From the NCBI GenBank assembly GCA_902535155.1, contig CACASB010000001.1, forward strand, positions 1 through 64,000: a stretch of DNA of 64,000 nt, in the 5' to 3' direction. Origin of the DNA: an uncultured Pelagibacteraceae bacterium. Its GTDB lineage: Bacteria > Pseudomonadota > Alphaproteobacteria > Pelagibacterales > Pelagibacteraceae. The position numbers and the translations under genes are program-made. Below, one piece after another: positions 39,473 through 50,222 of this stretch. Each line of letters starts with the position of its first letter. The first letter of the stretch is position 1. The notes beneath the pieces are model-generated. The model made no database searches and was not told the DNA's origin. It worked only from the letters and a program-made list of their open reading frames with translations.

Positions 39473-40470
39473 TTTTTTACCAAATAAGTATCCACCAAAT
39501 TTTGAAGTAAATTTATATGATCCTCATTATCATTTAAACATGGTATTAAATCAAAATTTTCCCCACCAGAATCAATGAAAGACTCTTTTCCTTGAATAGC
39601 TATTTCTTCTAATGTTTCTACACAGTCTGATGCGAAACCAGGACAAATAACTAATATATTCTTTTTTCCTTGCTTTGGAATTTCTTCTAAAGTTTTATCT
39701 GTATAAGGTGTTAGCCACTCCTGTGGGCCAAATCTTGATTGAAATGTTGTCATAATTTCAATACTTTTAAATTTTTCTTTTAAAAGCCTTGTGGTTTTCA
39801 TGCAATAACAGTGGTAAGGATCACCTTTTTCAAAATATTTTTTTGGTATTCCATGATATGATGCAATAATTAGATCTGGTTTCCAATTAATCTCAGAAAC
39901 TTTCTTTTCAATAGAATTCACAATTGCGTTAACATATAGGGAATTTTCCTCATAATGAGATACAATTTGTAAGCTTGGTTGCCACCTTAATTTCATTAAA
40001 GATCTAAATACTTCGTCACAAACTGTTGCTGTTGTTGGTGATGCATATTGTGGGTAAAGAGGTAATATTATTAAATTTTCACACCCTTTTTCTTTAAGGT
40101 CCTTAATCTTTCCTTTGATACTTGGTGATCCATATCTCATAGCAAAATCTACTATTACGTTTTCCATATTTAGTTTTTTGGATAATTTTTGCGTCTGCAT
40201 CATGGTATAATATCTAAGTGGAGACATATTTTTATCCTTCATCCAAATTTCTTTGTAAGCTTTTGCTGTTTTAGAAGGTCTAAATGTTAGTATAAAAAGA
40301 TTTAAAATTACCTGCCAAATAAGAGGGTTTACTTCTATTACTCTTCTATCAGATAAAAATTCTTTAAGGTATTTTCTTATATCCCACCACCCTGTGCTAT
40401 CTGGCGTACCAAGATTAATTAGCAACACTCCAGTTTTTCCATAGTTTACTTTAGGGTGATTTTCACTCAT
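39469..40470 (-). CDS. hemH: Ferrochelatase
   Basis: GVLLINLGTPDS, SYHGIPKKYFEKGDPYHCYC, QSRFGPQEWLTPYTD. Confidence 0.97.
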   Translation of the reverse strand: MSENHPKVNYGKTGVLLINLGTPDSTGWWDIRKYLKEFLSDRRVIEVNPLIWQVILNLFILTFRPSKTAKAYKEIWMKDKNMSPLRYYTMMQTQKLSKKLNMENVIVDFAMRYGSPSIKGKIKDLKEKGCENLIILPLYPQYASPTTATVCDEVFRSLMKLRWQPSLQIVSHYEENSLYVNAIVNSIEKKVSEINWKPDLIIASYHGIPKKYFEKGDPYHCYCMKTTRLLKEKFKSIEIMTTFQSRFGPQEWLTPYTDKTLEEIPKQGKKNILVICPGFASDCVETLEEIAIQGKESFIDSGGENFDLIPCLNDNEDHINLLQNLVDTYLVKK

Positions 40471-41468
40471 GAGTAATCTTTAACTAATTTTACTAAATAA
40501 TCTACCATACTTGGGTCGGTATTTGGTAGCACACCATGACCAAGATTAAAAATATATGGTTTATTTTTAAATGCATCTAAATATTTTATAACATTTGTTT
40601 GAAGGTCTTTTTTACTGCCAATTAAAAAATTAGGATTCAGTCCACCTTGTACGGTTACATCTATAGTTTCGGAAATCTCTTTTGGGTCAGCATCATAGTC
40701 TATACTAATAACGTCTGGCTTAACAGCACTCACATAGTTTTTATAATTATTAATTCCTTTTGGGAAACATATAACGGGTATATTTTTAGACTTTACAAAA
40801 TTAACCAGATTTCTAGTAGGCCTGTATACAAATTTGTCATAATCTTTTTCATCTAAAAGACCTACCCAACTATCAAATATTTGGATAATTGTTGCGCCGT
40901 TGCTAATTTGATTCTCAATGTGAATTTTAAGGAACTTTATTATAATTTTTAATAAATCGTCAATAAATTTTATGTCTTTTAGATTGCTGCCTATATCTTC
41001 ATTTTTAGGAGATTTCTTATTTAACATGTAAATTAAAATTGTCCAAGGAGCCCCTACAAAACCTATTAGGTCTTTATCTTTCAGCTCTACTTTATCTTTT
41101 GTTTTTTTTATAGCATTATAAACAGGTTTTAATTTTTCAGAAAATTCGGATTCTCCTATTTTTGAGATTTTAGGAAAATCAATGTCTCCTAATAGTGGCC
41201 CAAAATCTTTTTTAAACTTTACTGATTGACCTAGTGCATATGGAACTAACAAAATATCTGAAAATATTATTGCGGCATCGATATCAAATCTTTTTAGTGG
41301 TTGTACTGTGATTTCAGAAGATAAGTCTTCATCTAAACATAATTTTATAAAATCAGTGTTTTTTGACCTAATGTTTCTAAATTCTGGTAGATATCTACCC
41401 GCTTGTCTCATTAACCAAATACAATTAGTGTTTGATTTTTTATTTATACAATCTAGTAAAGCAGTCAT
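40467..41468 (-). CDS. hemE: Uroporphyrinogen decarboxylase
   Basis: WLMRQAGRYLPEFR, GFVGAPWTIL, NLGHGVLPNTDP. Confidence 0.97.
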   Translation of the reverse strand: MTALLDCINKKSNTNCIWLMRQAGRYLPEFRNIRSKNTDFIKLCLDEDLSSEITVQPLKRFDIDAAIIFSDILLVPYALGQSVKFKKDFGPLLGDIDFPKISKIGESEFSEKLKPVYNAIKKTKDKVELKDKDLIGFVGAPWTILIYMLNKKSPKNEDIGSNLKDIKFIDDLLKIIIKFLKIHIENQISNGATIIQIFDSWVGLLDEKDYDKFVYRPTRNLVNFVKSKNIPVICFPKGINNYKNYVSAVKPDVISIDYDADPKEISETIDVTVQGGLNPNFLIGSKKDLQTNVIKYLDAFKNKPYIFNLGHGVLPNTDPSMVDYLVKLVKDYS

Positions 41469-41752
41469 AATAATAGATATAGTAATACTTATATTATTTG
41501 TAGTAGAAATGTTAATATTGAATATTACTATTTTTTAACACTTTTATAACATTTTTTTCACATTTAATTTGTTTAAATAAATCATAAAAATTAAGGTGTT
41601 TTTATATATTATAATTTTTATTCAAAAATTAGTATATTGGTTATAAACATGTTTTAATATGTTATTAAAAAGCTTTTTTTTTACTTTAAATAATCAAATT
41701 TTTAGGTTTGTTTATAAATTAATATTAATACAAAAATCTTTATAATTTATAC
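41469..41752. other. Predicted chromosomal replication origin (oriC) region
   Basis: Gap between hemE and ppsR (DUF299), about 13% GC by hand count; divergent flanking genes; degenerate DnaA-box-like TTATAAACA at 41641-41649 and its reverse complement at 41709-41717. Confidence 0.65.
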
Positions 41753-42577
41753 ATGAGTAATACATATGAAATTTATTTAGTATCTGATTCAACTGGAGAG
41801 ACGTTGGAGAGAATATTTCTTGCTATTAAAGCTCAGTTTAAAAATTTCAATTACAAAACTCATTATTTTTCATTTACCAGAACCGAAAACCAAATTTTAA
41901 AGATTATAGAAAATTCTGCTAAAAATAAAAACTCTATTTTTTTATATACAATAGTTGATAATAATCTTGCTCAATTTTTATCAACAGAGTGTAATAAAAA
42001 AAAAATACCCTGCTTTGGAGTACTAGGAGATCTTATTTTAACTTTTTCAAAATTATTAAACCAAGAAGCAAATCATATTCCAAGCGGTCAACATATCATG
42101 AATGAGGATTACTATAAGAAGATCGAAGCAATACAGTTTACCATGAATCATGATGATGGAAATTCTCTAGAAGATATAAATAAATCCGACATTATTTTAC
42201 TGGGAGTAAGTAGAACTAGTAAAACACCAACTTCAATTTATTTAGCCAACAAAGGCATGAAAATCTCAAATATACCTTTGATAAACGATCAATCAGTTCC
42301 TGACTTTTTAAAGGAGAAGCCAGATTGCACATGTGTTATCGGTTTAACAGCTGAACCAGATAGGCTGGTCGATTTAAGAAAAAATAGAATGCAATCCATA
42401 AAAGAAAATGAAAATAAAAACTATATAGATTTTGAAAAGATTAAGAATGAAATTGAAACTTCTAAAAAATTATTCCAAAAATATAATTGGCTGACAATAG
42501 ATGTCACAAGAAAATCAGTAGAAGAAACAGCTGCTTCAATTCTAAAGATTCACGACATATTTAATCAAAATGAATAA
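41753..42577 (+). CDS. ppsR: Pyruvate,phosphate dikinase / PEP synthase regulatory protein (DUF299)
   Basis: EIYLVSDSTGETLERI, LLGVSRTSKTPTSIYLANKG. Confidence 0.93.
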   Translation: MSNTYEIYLVSDSTGETLERIFLAIKAQFKNFNYKTHYFSFTRTENQILKIIENSAKNKNSIFLYTIVDNNLAQFLSTECNKKKIPCFGVLGDLILTFSKLLNQEANHIPSGQHIMNEDYYKKIEAIQFTMNHDDGNSLEDINKSDIILLGVSRTSKTPTSIYLANKGMKISNIPLINDQSVPDFLKEKPDCTCVIGLTAEPDRLVDLRKNRMQSIKENENKNYIDFEKIKNEIETSKKLFQKYNWLTIDVTRKSVEETAASILKIHDIFNQNE

Positions 42578-43154
42578 AATTGTATTAGCTTCTAAAAGCG
42601 AAGTAAGAAAAAAAATTCTATTAGAGAATGGAATATTTTGCAATGTTCAACCATCTAAAATTGATGAAGATGTTATAAAACAGTCCCTGCTAAAAGAAGG
42701 TGCGTCGCCAGAGATCATATCAAAAAACCTAGCGGAATTAAAAGCAAATAAAGTAAGCAATAAAATACCAGAAGAATTGGTTTTGGGAGCAGATAGTGTA
42801 ATAGATCTAAATGGTGAAATAATATCAAAACCAAAATCTAGAGAAGAGGCGCTTGATATTTTAAAGCAAATGAATGGAAAATCTCACTTTTTAATTAGTT
42901 CTGTTTGTATATCACAAAAAGGAACTATGATATGGAATCATACTGATAAAGCGGAGTTAGTTATGAAAGATTTTAGTGAAAATGAACTTAAAAAATACTT
43001 GACTAAAATTTCAGACAAAAATTTATATGCATACAACGTTTATCAAATAGAAGGGGAAGGAAAGGAACTATTTAGTGAAATAAGAGGGGATAAAAACACA
43101 ATAATGGGCCTACCAATTACAAAGATCAAGGCTTACTTAGAGGAATATAAATGA
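42570..43154 (+). CDS. maf: Maf-like nucleotide pyrophosphatase
   Basis: IVLASKSEVRKKILL, LGADSVIDLNG. Confidence 0.93.
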   Translation: MNKIVLASKSEVRKKILLENGIFCNVQPSKIDEDVIKQSLLKEGASPEIISKNLAELKANKVSNKIPEELVLGADSVIDLNGEIISKPKSREEALDILKQMNGKSHFLISSVCISQKGTMIWNHTDKAELVMKDFSENELKKYLTKISDKNLYAYNVYQIEGEGKELFSEIRGDKNTIMGLPITKIKAYLEEYK

Positions 43155-43933
43155 AAAAATATTTTGTGATTGGTAATCCTATTAGCCACTCTCTCTCACC
43201 GGAGTTGCATAATTTTTGGATTAAAAAAAATAATATCAATGCACTATATAAAAAAATAAAGTTAGAAGAGTCAGATCTAAAGAATTTTATTGACAAGTTA
43301 AGAAATGATGAAATTCACGGTATAAACGTAACGGTTCCATTTAAAAATAAAGTTATAAAATACTTGGATAAACTTAGTCTGGAAGTTGAAACAACAAATT
43401 CTGTCAACACTATTTACAAAAGTGGAAATGATATAATTGGTCATAATACAGATGTTGCGGGTTTCGAATTGGGACTTAGGCACTCCAAAATTAATGTTTT
43501 ACATAAATCAGTATTTATACTAGGCGCGGGTGGAGTAGTCTCCTCAATCATATTTTCTTTATTAAGTATGGGTTGTAAAAAGATATATTTAACTAACAGA
43601 ACTATCGAAAAGGCCGAGAATATTAAAAATAAATTTGATGAAGTGGAAATATTGAAATGGGGTGAAATACCAGATTTTGATATTGTTATAAATGCTACTA
43701 GTGTTGGTTTAAAGGGGGATAGTTTAGACTTAGTACTTAATGTAAAAGATAAAATTTTTTATGATGTTATTTACAATCCAAAAGAGACACAATTTTTGAA
43801 AGAGGCAAAAAAAAATGGTAACAAAATCGAGAATGGCAAATTTATGTTTATTTATCAAGCCAATCAATCATTTTCAATATGGAACAATGTGATACCTAAA
43901 ATTGACGACGAGGTGTTAAAGATATTAGGATGA
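43151..43933 (+). CDS. aroE: Shikimate dehydrogenase
   Basis: VIGNPISHSLSPELHN, GINVTVPFKNK, VFILGAGGVVSSI. Confidence 0.96.
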   Translation: MKKYFVIGNPISHSLSPELHNFWIKKNNINALYKKIKLEESDLKNFIDKLRNDEIHGINVTVPFKNKVIKYLDKLSLEVETTNSVNTIYKSGNDIIGHNTDVAGFELGLRHSKINVLHKSVFILGAGGVVSSIIFSLLSMGCKKIYLTNRTIEKAENIKNKFDEVEILKWGEIPDFDIVINATSVGLKGDSLDLVLNVKDKIFYDVIYNPKETQFLKEAKKNGNKIENGKFMFIYQANQSFSIWNNVIPKIDDEVLKILG

Positions 43934-44517
43934 TTAAAATTAGTTTAGTAGGGGACATTGGTTCAGGAAAAACATATATTTCACGGCTGTTTAAGGCACC
44001 GTATTTTTGCGCAGATATTGAAGTTAAAAAAATATATAGAAATAATAGAAAATGTTTTTTTGCTCTAAAAAAAAAATTTCCTAAGTTTATTAAAACATTT
44101 CCTGTAAAAAAAAAAGAATTATCAAATGTAATTAGAAATAATATATCCGACCTTAAAAAAATTAGTTTGATAGTCCATCCCATTGTCAGAAAAAAACTAA
44201 ACGTATTTTTGAAAAAAAATAAAAAGAAGAAAATAATCGTTCTAGATATACCTTTATACTTAGAAAATAAAATGAATAAAAAAGATGATATTATAATATT
44301 TATTAAAACAAAAAAAAGTGACGTTGACAAGAGACTTAAAAAAAGAAAGAGCTTTAGTAATAGAATATTGAATACCCTTAGAAAAAAACAATTGCCACTT
44401 AATAAAAAACAAACTAGGTCAAATTATATTTTAACGAATAATTTTAATAGTATAAACATAAAGAAGAAGGTTAAAATATTAAAAGATAAAATTTTAAATG
44501 ATAGAAGTAGTTCTTGA
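43930..44517 (+). CDS. coaE: Dephospho-CoA kinase
   Basis: KISLVGDIGSGKTYISRLF, VLDIPLYLE; between aroE and dnaQ. Confidence 0.9.
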   Translation: MIKISLVGDIGSGKTYISRLFKAPYFCADIEVKKIYRNNRKCFFALKKKFPKFIKTFPVKKKELSNVIRNNISDLKKISLIVHPIVRKKLNVFLKKNKKKKIIVLDIPLYLENKMNKKDDIIIFIKTKKSDVDKRLKKRKSFSNRILNTLRKKQLPLNKKQTRSNYILTNNFNSINIKKKVKILKDKILNDRSSS

Positions 44518-45157
44518 TACAGAGACAACAGGCTTATCAGTAGCCAATGGTCACCGAATTGTTGAAATCGGGTGCATAGAACTAAAAAATCAAGTGCCCA
44601 CATCTAAAACTTTTCACTGTTATTTAAATCCCCAAAGAAAAGTTTCTGAGGATGCAATGAAAGTACACGGTTATACAGATGAGTTTTTATCCGATAAAAA
44701 GTTTTTCAGAGATATTGCGAATAATTTTTTAAGCTTCATTGAAAATAAAAAATTAGTAATTCATAATGCTGAATTCGACATTTCACATCTAAATAATGAG
44801 CTAAAATTAATTGGTAAAAATCCAATAAACAAAGAAAATGTTATTGATACATTAGATATAGCTAGGGAAAAATATCCCGGTTCTCAAATTAGTTTGGATG
44901 CACTTTGTAAAAGGTTTAGAATCGATAATTCAAGAAGAAAACTTCATACAGCATTAATTGACTGTGAGCTTTTATCTAAAGTTTATATTAATTTGATAGA
45001 TCAAAAAGAGCCAAAATTAGAGTTTGCTGCAGAAGAGTTAAAATCATTAAATAAAAATATAAAAATTGATTATTGTAAAAAGATTATTGGTCCATCTTTT
45101 GAGGAGGTGGAAAATCATAAAATATTTAAAAAAAAATATTTAAAAAAAAACGCTTAG
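44498..45157 (+). CDS. dnaQ: DNA polymerase III subunit epsilon
   Basis: VVLDTETTGLSVANGHRIVEIG, HNAEFDISHLN, HTALIDCELLSKVY. Confidence 0.97.
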   Translation: MIEVVLDTETTGLSVANGHRIVEIGCIELKNQVPTSKTFHCYLNPQRKVSEDAMKVHGYTDEFLSDKKFFRDIANNFLSFIENKKLVIHNAEFDISHLNNELKLIGKNPINKENVIDTLDIAREKYPGSQISLDALCKRFRIDNSRRKLHTALIDCELLSKVYINLIDQKEPKLEFAAEELKSLNKNIKIDYCKKIIGPSFEEVENHKIFKKKYLKKNA

Positions 45158-45576
45158 CCTTTTCTTTCTTCAAATAATTTTTTGAAATCTACTCTATTTT
45201 CAAATTTAACATCTGGGTAACCAGAATAGGTTAAAATATCTAGAAATATTTTTTCAATTTTAGGATAAACCTCTGTAGGAACATCTTTTAAAAAAATTGG
45301 TTCTAAAACTTCTTTAGTATTTACATCTTCATCAATTTTAACAATTACTGCATAAACCATTTCAAAATAACTATGTTTTATGCTTTCCTCATTTTCCTTA
45401 AATTTTGTTGATATTGATACTTCGGCCATTTTACTTTTTAGAGGCTTTGTATTGATATCAATAAATAGTTTATATTTTGAGATATTTTCTTTTGTAAAGA
45501 TGTAACTTTCAATGTCTTTAGTTTCAGCAGAAATATCTTTTATAAATTCCCCAAGTATTCTGTATTTTTTCTCCAT
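45154..45576 (-). CDS. secB: Protein-export chaperone SecB
   Basis: YRILGEFIKDISAE..., SecB-like fold and context. Confidence 0.85.
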   Translation of the reverse strand: MEKKYRILGEFIKDISAETKDIESYIFTKENISKYKLFIDINTKPLKSKMAEVSISTKFKENEESIKHSYFEMVYAVIVKIDEDVNTKEVLEPIFLKDVPTEVYPKIEKIFLDILTYSGYPDVKFENRVDFKKLFEERKG

Positions 45577-45980
45577 TATTTATCTTTATCCTCATATTCA
45601 CCTTCTATCAAATCATCTTTAATTTTATTTTTTGTATATTTTTTGCCTATAAACTTAAAAATTAAATTTCTAGTTAATGGTATAATTAAAAGAAAGCCAA
45701 CAACATCTGTCGCAAATCCTGGAATGATTAAAAGTACAGCAGCTACTGCTAAAGCAGCTCCAGACATTATTTCATAAACAGGTATTTGGTTTTTATAAAT
45801 TTGTGTAACCCCAGACTTTAAAGTGCTTAGCCCCTGCAATCTTACAAAGTAAATACCAATTATTGCAGTCGTAAGAATTATTAAAATCGTATTAAAAGCC
45901 CCTATTTGACCTCCAATTTCAATAAAAAGGTATATTTCTAAAAGAGGAACTAACAGAATAATTAAAAAAAGTGTGTTCAT
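45576..45980 (-). CDS. FxsA family membrane protein
   Basis: LLVPLLEIYLFIEIGGQIGAFNTILLI-type, ALLIIPGFATDVVGFLLIIP-type. Confidence 0.9.
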   Translation of the reverse strand: MNTLFLIILLVPLLEIYLFIEIGGQIGAFNTILIILTTAIIGIYFVRLQGLSTLKSGVTQIYKNQIPVYEIMSGAALAVAAVLLIIPGFATDVVGFLLIIPLTRNLIFKFIGKKYTKNKIKDDLIEGEYEDKDK

Positions 45981-46038
45981 TTGTCATTAATCTAATTTGC
46001 TAGTTGAAATTAAGCAATAGAGTAAATAGTATAATAAT

Positions 46039-46626
46039 ATGAGTTATAGCTTCGAATATATAGATATAATACTTTTAGCAATGATAGCGGGTTTTATTTT
46101 TTTAAGACTTAGAGGTATTTTGGGAAAAAAATCTGGTTTCGAGGAAGACATAACACAAAGCTTTCCTCACGAGTTTCCAAACACAAAAACCGTTAAAAAA
46201 ACAAATTTTGATGTATTCGATGATAAAGCTAAATCAGAATTTTTGTCAGGCGCAAAGGTTGCTTATGAAACGATAATTACAGATTTTTCTAATGGAAATT
46301 TAAAAAATATTAAAAACCTTTTAGAAAGAAAAGTTTTTAAACAATTTGAGGAGGCTATAGTAGAAAGAGAAAAACAAGGCAACAAATCTGAGACTACTTT
46401 CATAGGCATTAATTCTGCTGAAATAAAAAATCATGAGCGGAATGGCAATTTTCTTGAAGTAACTGTTGAATTCGTAAGTGAGATTATTTCATGTGTAAAA
46501 GATAAAAATTCAAAAATTGTAGCAGGTGATCCAGAAAAAGTTAAAAAAGTTTATGACACCTGGAAATTTTCAAAAGATGTAAAATCAAACGATCCAAATT
46601 GGTCATTGATTGAAACTAGTGTGTAA
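46039..46626 (+). CDS. Tim44-like domain protein
   Basis: IDIILLAMIAGFIFLRLRGILGKKSGFEED, FLSGAKVAYETIITDFSNGN. Confidence 0.9.
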   Translation: MSYSFEYIDIILLAMIAGFIFLRLRGILGKKSGFEEDITQSFPHEFPNTKTVKKTNFDVFDDKAKSEFLSGAKVAYETIITDFSNGNLKNIKNLLERKVFKQFEEAIVEREKQGNKSETTFIGINSAEIKNHERNGNFLEVTVEFVSEIISCVKDKNSKIVAGDPEKVKKVYDTWKFSKDVKSNDPNWSLIETSV

Positions 46627-47037
46627 TTGAGTAAAAAATTATCTAACAAAGATATAAAAGATTGGAAAAATTTCGTAGAAAGTAACGAAAAAGTTCACAA
46701 TAAAGATAACACCATAGATCAAATAAAATTTAAGAGAGAAGCAACGATAGATCTTCATGGATTTTCCCTAGAGCAAGCTAACAGAAGTGTAGAAAAATTC
46801 ATTACCGATTGTTTTAAAAAAAAAGTATTAAAATTGAATATTATTACGGGAAAGGGACTAAGATCAAAAGTTGATAAAGATCCTTACCAGTCAAAAGATT
46901 TAGGTATTTTAAAATATTCCGTGCCAGAATTTATAAAATCAAATACTGATTTGATGAAAATTATAAAAAAAATTGACGATCAAATAGACAATAAAAATAC
47001 AGGTTTTTTTTTCGGTATTCTTAAAATTATAAAATAA
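46627..47037 (+). CDS. Smr domain protein (TTG start)
   Basis: [32 protein letters not shown]. Confidence 0.9.
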   Translation: MSKKLSNKDIKDWKNFVESNEKVHNKDNTIDQIKFKREATIDLHGFSLEQANRSVEKFITDCFKKKVLKLNIITGKGLRSKVDKDPYQSKDLGILKYSVPEFIKSNTDLMKIIKKIDDQIDNKNTGFFFGILKIIK

Positions 47038-48391
47038 ACTTTGATAAGTCGTTATCTTTCACTAACTGTCCAAGATTTTCTTTTACATATTTAGAGTCTA
47101 TCACAATTTTTTCTCCAGATCTATCAGTTGCGGTGAAACTAATTTCATCAAGAATTCTCTCAATTATTGTATGAAGTCTTCTTGCACCAATATTTTCTAC
47201 AGATGAGTTAACTTCAGTTGCAAGATTAGCAATAGTCTCGATACCGTCCTCAGAAAATTCTAAATCAACATTTTCTGTTTTAAGTAATGCTTTGTATTGT
47301 TTGATCAAACTATTATCTGGTTCTTTTAAAATTCTTTTAAAGTCATCACTTGTAAGAGCATCTAATTCCACTCTTATGGGTAATCTTCCTTGAAGCTCAG
47401 GCAATAAATCTGATGGCTTCGCTAATTGAAAAGCACCAGATGCAATGAATAAGATATGGTCAGTTTTTACTGGTCCATACTTTGTGCTAACTGTGGTACC
47501 CTCAATTAATGGAAGCAGGTCTCTTTGAACACCTTCTCTTGAAACATCCCCTCCAACTCTGTCAGTTCTCCCTGAAATTTTGTCTATTTCATCCAAAAAA
47601 ACTATACCATTGTTCTCAGTAACATTTTTTGCTGATTTTATAATCTTATCTTGCTCAATTAGTTTGTCCGCTTCTTCATTTAGTAAAATTTCGTGAGATT
47701 CTTTGATAGTCATTTTTTTCTTTTTTGACTTACCTCCCATAGATTTTCCTAACATATCACCAATATTTATCATTCCAATGTTGGCGCCTGGCATTCCTGG
47801 AATTTCAAAACTTGGCATGTTATTAGATTCGTTAGTTGCAATTTCTATTTCATTATCATCTAAGTCTCCGTCTCTAAGTCTTTTCCTGAAACTCTCTCTT
47901 GTTGCAACAGATGCTTTATTTCCGACTAAAGCATCCAATACTCTCTCTTCAGCTAATTTTTGAGCTTTTGCATGAACTTCTTTTCTTTTTTTAACCTTTT
48001 CCATTGCAATAGCTATTTCAAGTAAGTCTCTGATAATTTGTTCAACGTCTCTTCCAACGTATCCAACTTCAGTAAATCTTGTAGCTTCAACTTTTACAAA
48101 AGGTGCCTCAGCTAATTTTGATAATCTCCTAGATATTTCAGTTTTACCAACTCCGGTTGGACCAATCATTAAAATGTTTTTTGGCAATACTTCATCTCGC
48201 ATATCCCCTGTTAGAGCTTGTCTCCTCCATCTATTCCTTAACGCAATAGCTACAGCTCTTTTAGCTTTATTTTGACCAACAACATATCTATCTAATTCTG
48301 ATACAATTTCTCTTGGCGATAATGAGTCAATATGGTGTTGTTTTTTTTCCTCAGCTTTTTTTGGGAATGTTTTTACGTTAGATTTTTCCAT
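47027..48391 (-). CDS. hslU: ATP-dependent protease ATPase subunit HslU
   Basis: [43 protein letters not shown]. Confidence 0.98.
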   Translation of the reverse strand: MEKSNVKTFPKKAEEKKQHHIDSLSPREIVSELDRYVVGQNKAKRAVAIALRNRWRRQALTGDMRDEVLPKNILMIGPTGVGKTEISRRLSKLAEAPFVKVEATRFTEVGYVGRDVEQIIRDLLEIAIAMEKVKKRKEVHAKAQKLAEERVLDALVGNKASVATRESFRKRLRDGDLDDNEIEIATNESNNMPSFEIPGMPGANIGMINIGDMLGKSMGGKSKKKKMTIKESHEILLNEEADKLIEQDKIIKSAKNVTENNGIVFLDEIDKISGRTDRVGGDVSREGVQRDLLPLIEGTTVSTKYGPVKTDHILFIASGAFQLAKPSDLLPELQGRLPIRVELDALTSDDFKRILKEPDNSLIKQYKALLKTENVDLEFSEDGIETIANLATEVNSSVENIGARRLHTIIERILDEISFTATDRSGEKIVIDSKYVKENLGQLVKDNDLSKFIL

Positions 48392-48906
48392 TAAATTTTT
48401 TCAACTCTTATATTGTTATTTGTAAACACGCATATATCAGCAGCGACCTGTATAGCCTTTTTCGCAACCTCCTCTGCCTTCAACTCTGTATCCATTAATA
48501 CTTTTGCAGCAGCTAAAGCGTAATTTCCACCTGAACCAATTCCAATGACGTCTCCTTCAGGCTCTAGAACATCTCCTGTTCCTGAAATAATAAAACTTTT
48601 TTCTTTGTCACCAATTGCCATAAGAGCTTCTAGTCTTCTCAAATATTTGTCTGTTCTCCAATCTTTAGCTAATTCAACAGCAGCTCTCGTCAAATTTCCT
48701 GCATGTTTTTCTAATTTTGCTTCTAATCTTTCAAATAAAGTTAATGCATCAGCTGTTGATCCAGCAAATCCGGCGATCACATTTCTTTTCTCAATTTTAC
48801 GAACTTTATTGGCATTACTTTTGATCACTGTATTTCCCATACTTACTTGACCATCGCTTGCCACAACTACGTCATTATTTTTTCTTACTAGTACTATTGT
48901 TGTCAT
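48391..48906 (-). CDS. hslV: ATP-dependent protease peptidase subunit HslV
   Basis: [29 protein letters not shown]. Confidence 0.98.
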   Translation of the reverse strand: MTTIVLVRKNNDVVVASDGQVSMGNTVIKSNANKVRKIEKRNVIAGFAGSTADALTLFERLEAKLEKHAGNLTRAAVELAKDWRTDKYLRRLEALMAIGDKEKSFIISGTGDVLEPEGDVIGIGSGGNYALAAAKVLMDTELKAEEVAKKAIQVAADICVFTNNNIRVEKI

Positions 48907-48996
48907 ATTGATTAAATGGATATTAATTTTAAATGTTCAAGTGTTAATTTAACTGTTATTGATATAAGCGGATAATGCATATATATCTTACTAAAT

Positions 48997-49587
48997 ATGA
49001 AACGAAAAGCAGAGATAAGTAGAAAAACTAAGGAAACCAAAATTGATGTGGCAATAAACATCGATGGCAAGGGTAAATTCAAAATAGATACAGGCATTGG
49101 TTTTTTGGATCACATGTTAGAACAATTATCAAAACATTCTTCTATTGACTTAAATGTAAAAGCTAAAGGTGATACACATATAGATCTTCATCACACAACC
49201 GAAGATACAGGTATTGCAATTGGCGAATGTTTAAAAAAAGCATCAAAAAAATTTATAGGTATTAAAAGGTATGCTCACACAATGATTCCTATGGATGAGA
49301 CTTTAACCAGAGTTGCTTTAGATGTATCAAATAGACCATACCTTATTTGGAAGGTTGATTTAAAGGTAGAAAAGCTTGGTGAAATGGATACTGAATTATT
49401 TAAAGAATGGTTCCAAGCGTTTTCACAGGCAGCTGGAATAACATTACACATAGAGAATTTATATGGTGACAATAGTCACCACAAGGTGGAGTCTTGTTTT
49501 AAAGGCTTAGCAAGATCTTTAAGAAGTGCACTTGAGATTGATCCACGAAATAAGAACGTAATACCATCGACCAAAGGTTCTTTATAA
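48997..49587 (+). CDS. hisB: Imidazoleglycerol-phosphate dehydratase
   Basis: [31 protein letters not shown]. Confidence 0.98.
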   Translation: MKRKAEISRKTKETKIDVAINIDGKGKFKIDTGIGFLDHMLEQLSKHSSIDLNVKAKGDTHIDLHHTTEDTGIAIGECLKKASKKFIGIKRYAHTMIPMDETLTRVALDVSNRPYLIWKVDLKVEKLGEMDTELFKEWFQAFSQAAGITLHIENLYGDNSHHKVESCFKGLARSLRSALEIDPRNKNVIPSTKGSL

Positions 49588-49593
49588 GAATTA

Positions 49594-50220
49594 ATGAACG
49601 TAATAATTGTTGATTACAAATCGGGGAACATAAGTTCTGTTATCAATTCATTCAAAGAAGTAGCCAAAGATAAAGTTAAAATTCATGTTACTTCTGATCT
49701 AAAAAAAATAAAATCGAGCGACAAAGTTGTTTTACCAGGGCAAGGCTCATTCAAAAGTTGTACCGATGCATTAAATAGTATTAATGGCCTAGTTGAAACC
49801 CTAAATGAGTTTGCAATTAACAATAAAAAACCGCTGCTTGGCATTTGTGTTGGTTTACAAATGTTTGCCGACGTAGGATATGAAGAAACCGAAACAAAGG
49901 GCCTAGGTTGGATATCTGGCAAGGTTTCAAAAATTGATAATAAAAATGGAAAGTATAAACTTCCTCATATAGGCTGGAACCAAATTGAAATTGTAAAAGA
50001 AAGTAAAATTTTTAAGAATATAGAAAATAATTCTCATATGTATTTTGTACATAGTTATGAGTTTATACCAAATGATAAAAATTTAATTTCTTCAACAACG
50101 GATTATTCATCAAAAATTATATGTTCTGTCGAAAAAGAAAATATATTTGGGACTCAATTTCATCCAGAAAAGAGTGATAAAATAGGATTACAACTTATCG
50201 AAAATTTTATAAATTTATAG
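49594..50220 (+). CDS. hisH: Imidazole glycerol phosphate synthase subunit HisH
   Basis: VVLPGQGSF, LLGICVGLQMF, FGTQFHPEKS. Confidence 0.97.
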   Translation: MNVIIVDYKSGNISSVINSFKEVAKDKVKIHVTSDLKKIKSSDKVVLPGQGSFKSCTDALNSINGLVETLNEFAINNKKPLLGICVGLQMFADVGYEETETKGLGWISGKVSKIDNKNGKYKLPHIGWNQIEIVKESKIFKNIENNSHMYFVHSYEFIPNDKNLISSTTDYSSKIICSVEKENIFGTQFHPEKSDKIGLQLIENFINL

Positions 50221-50222
50221 TT

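Noticed and set aside
41469-41752. CtrA-type TTAA-N7-TTAA sites in the origin gap
   Set aside because: TTAA tetramers occur, but none of those checked had the right spacing; chance TTAA is frequent at about 13% GC
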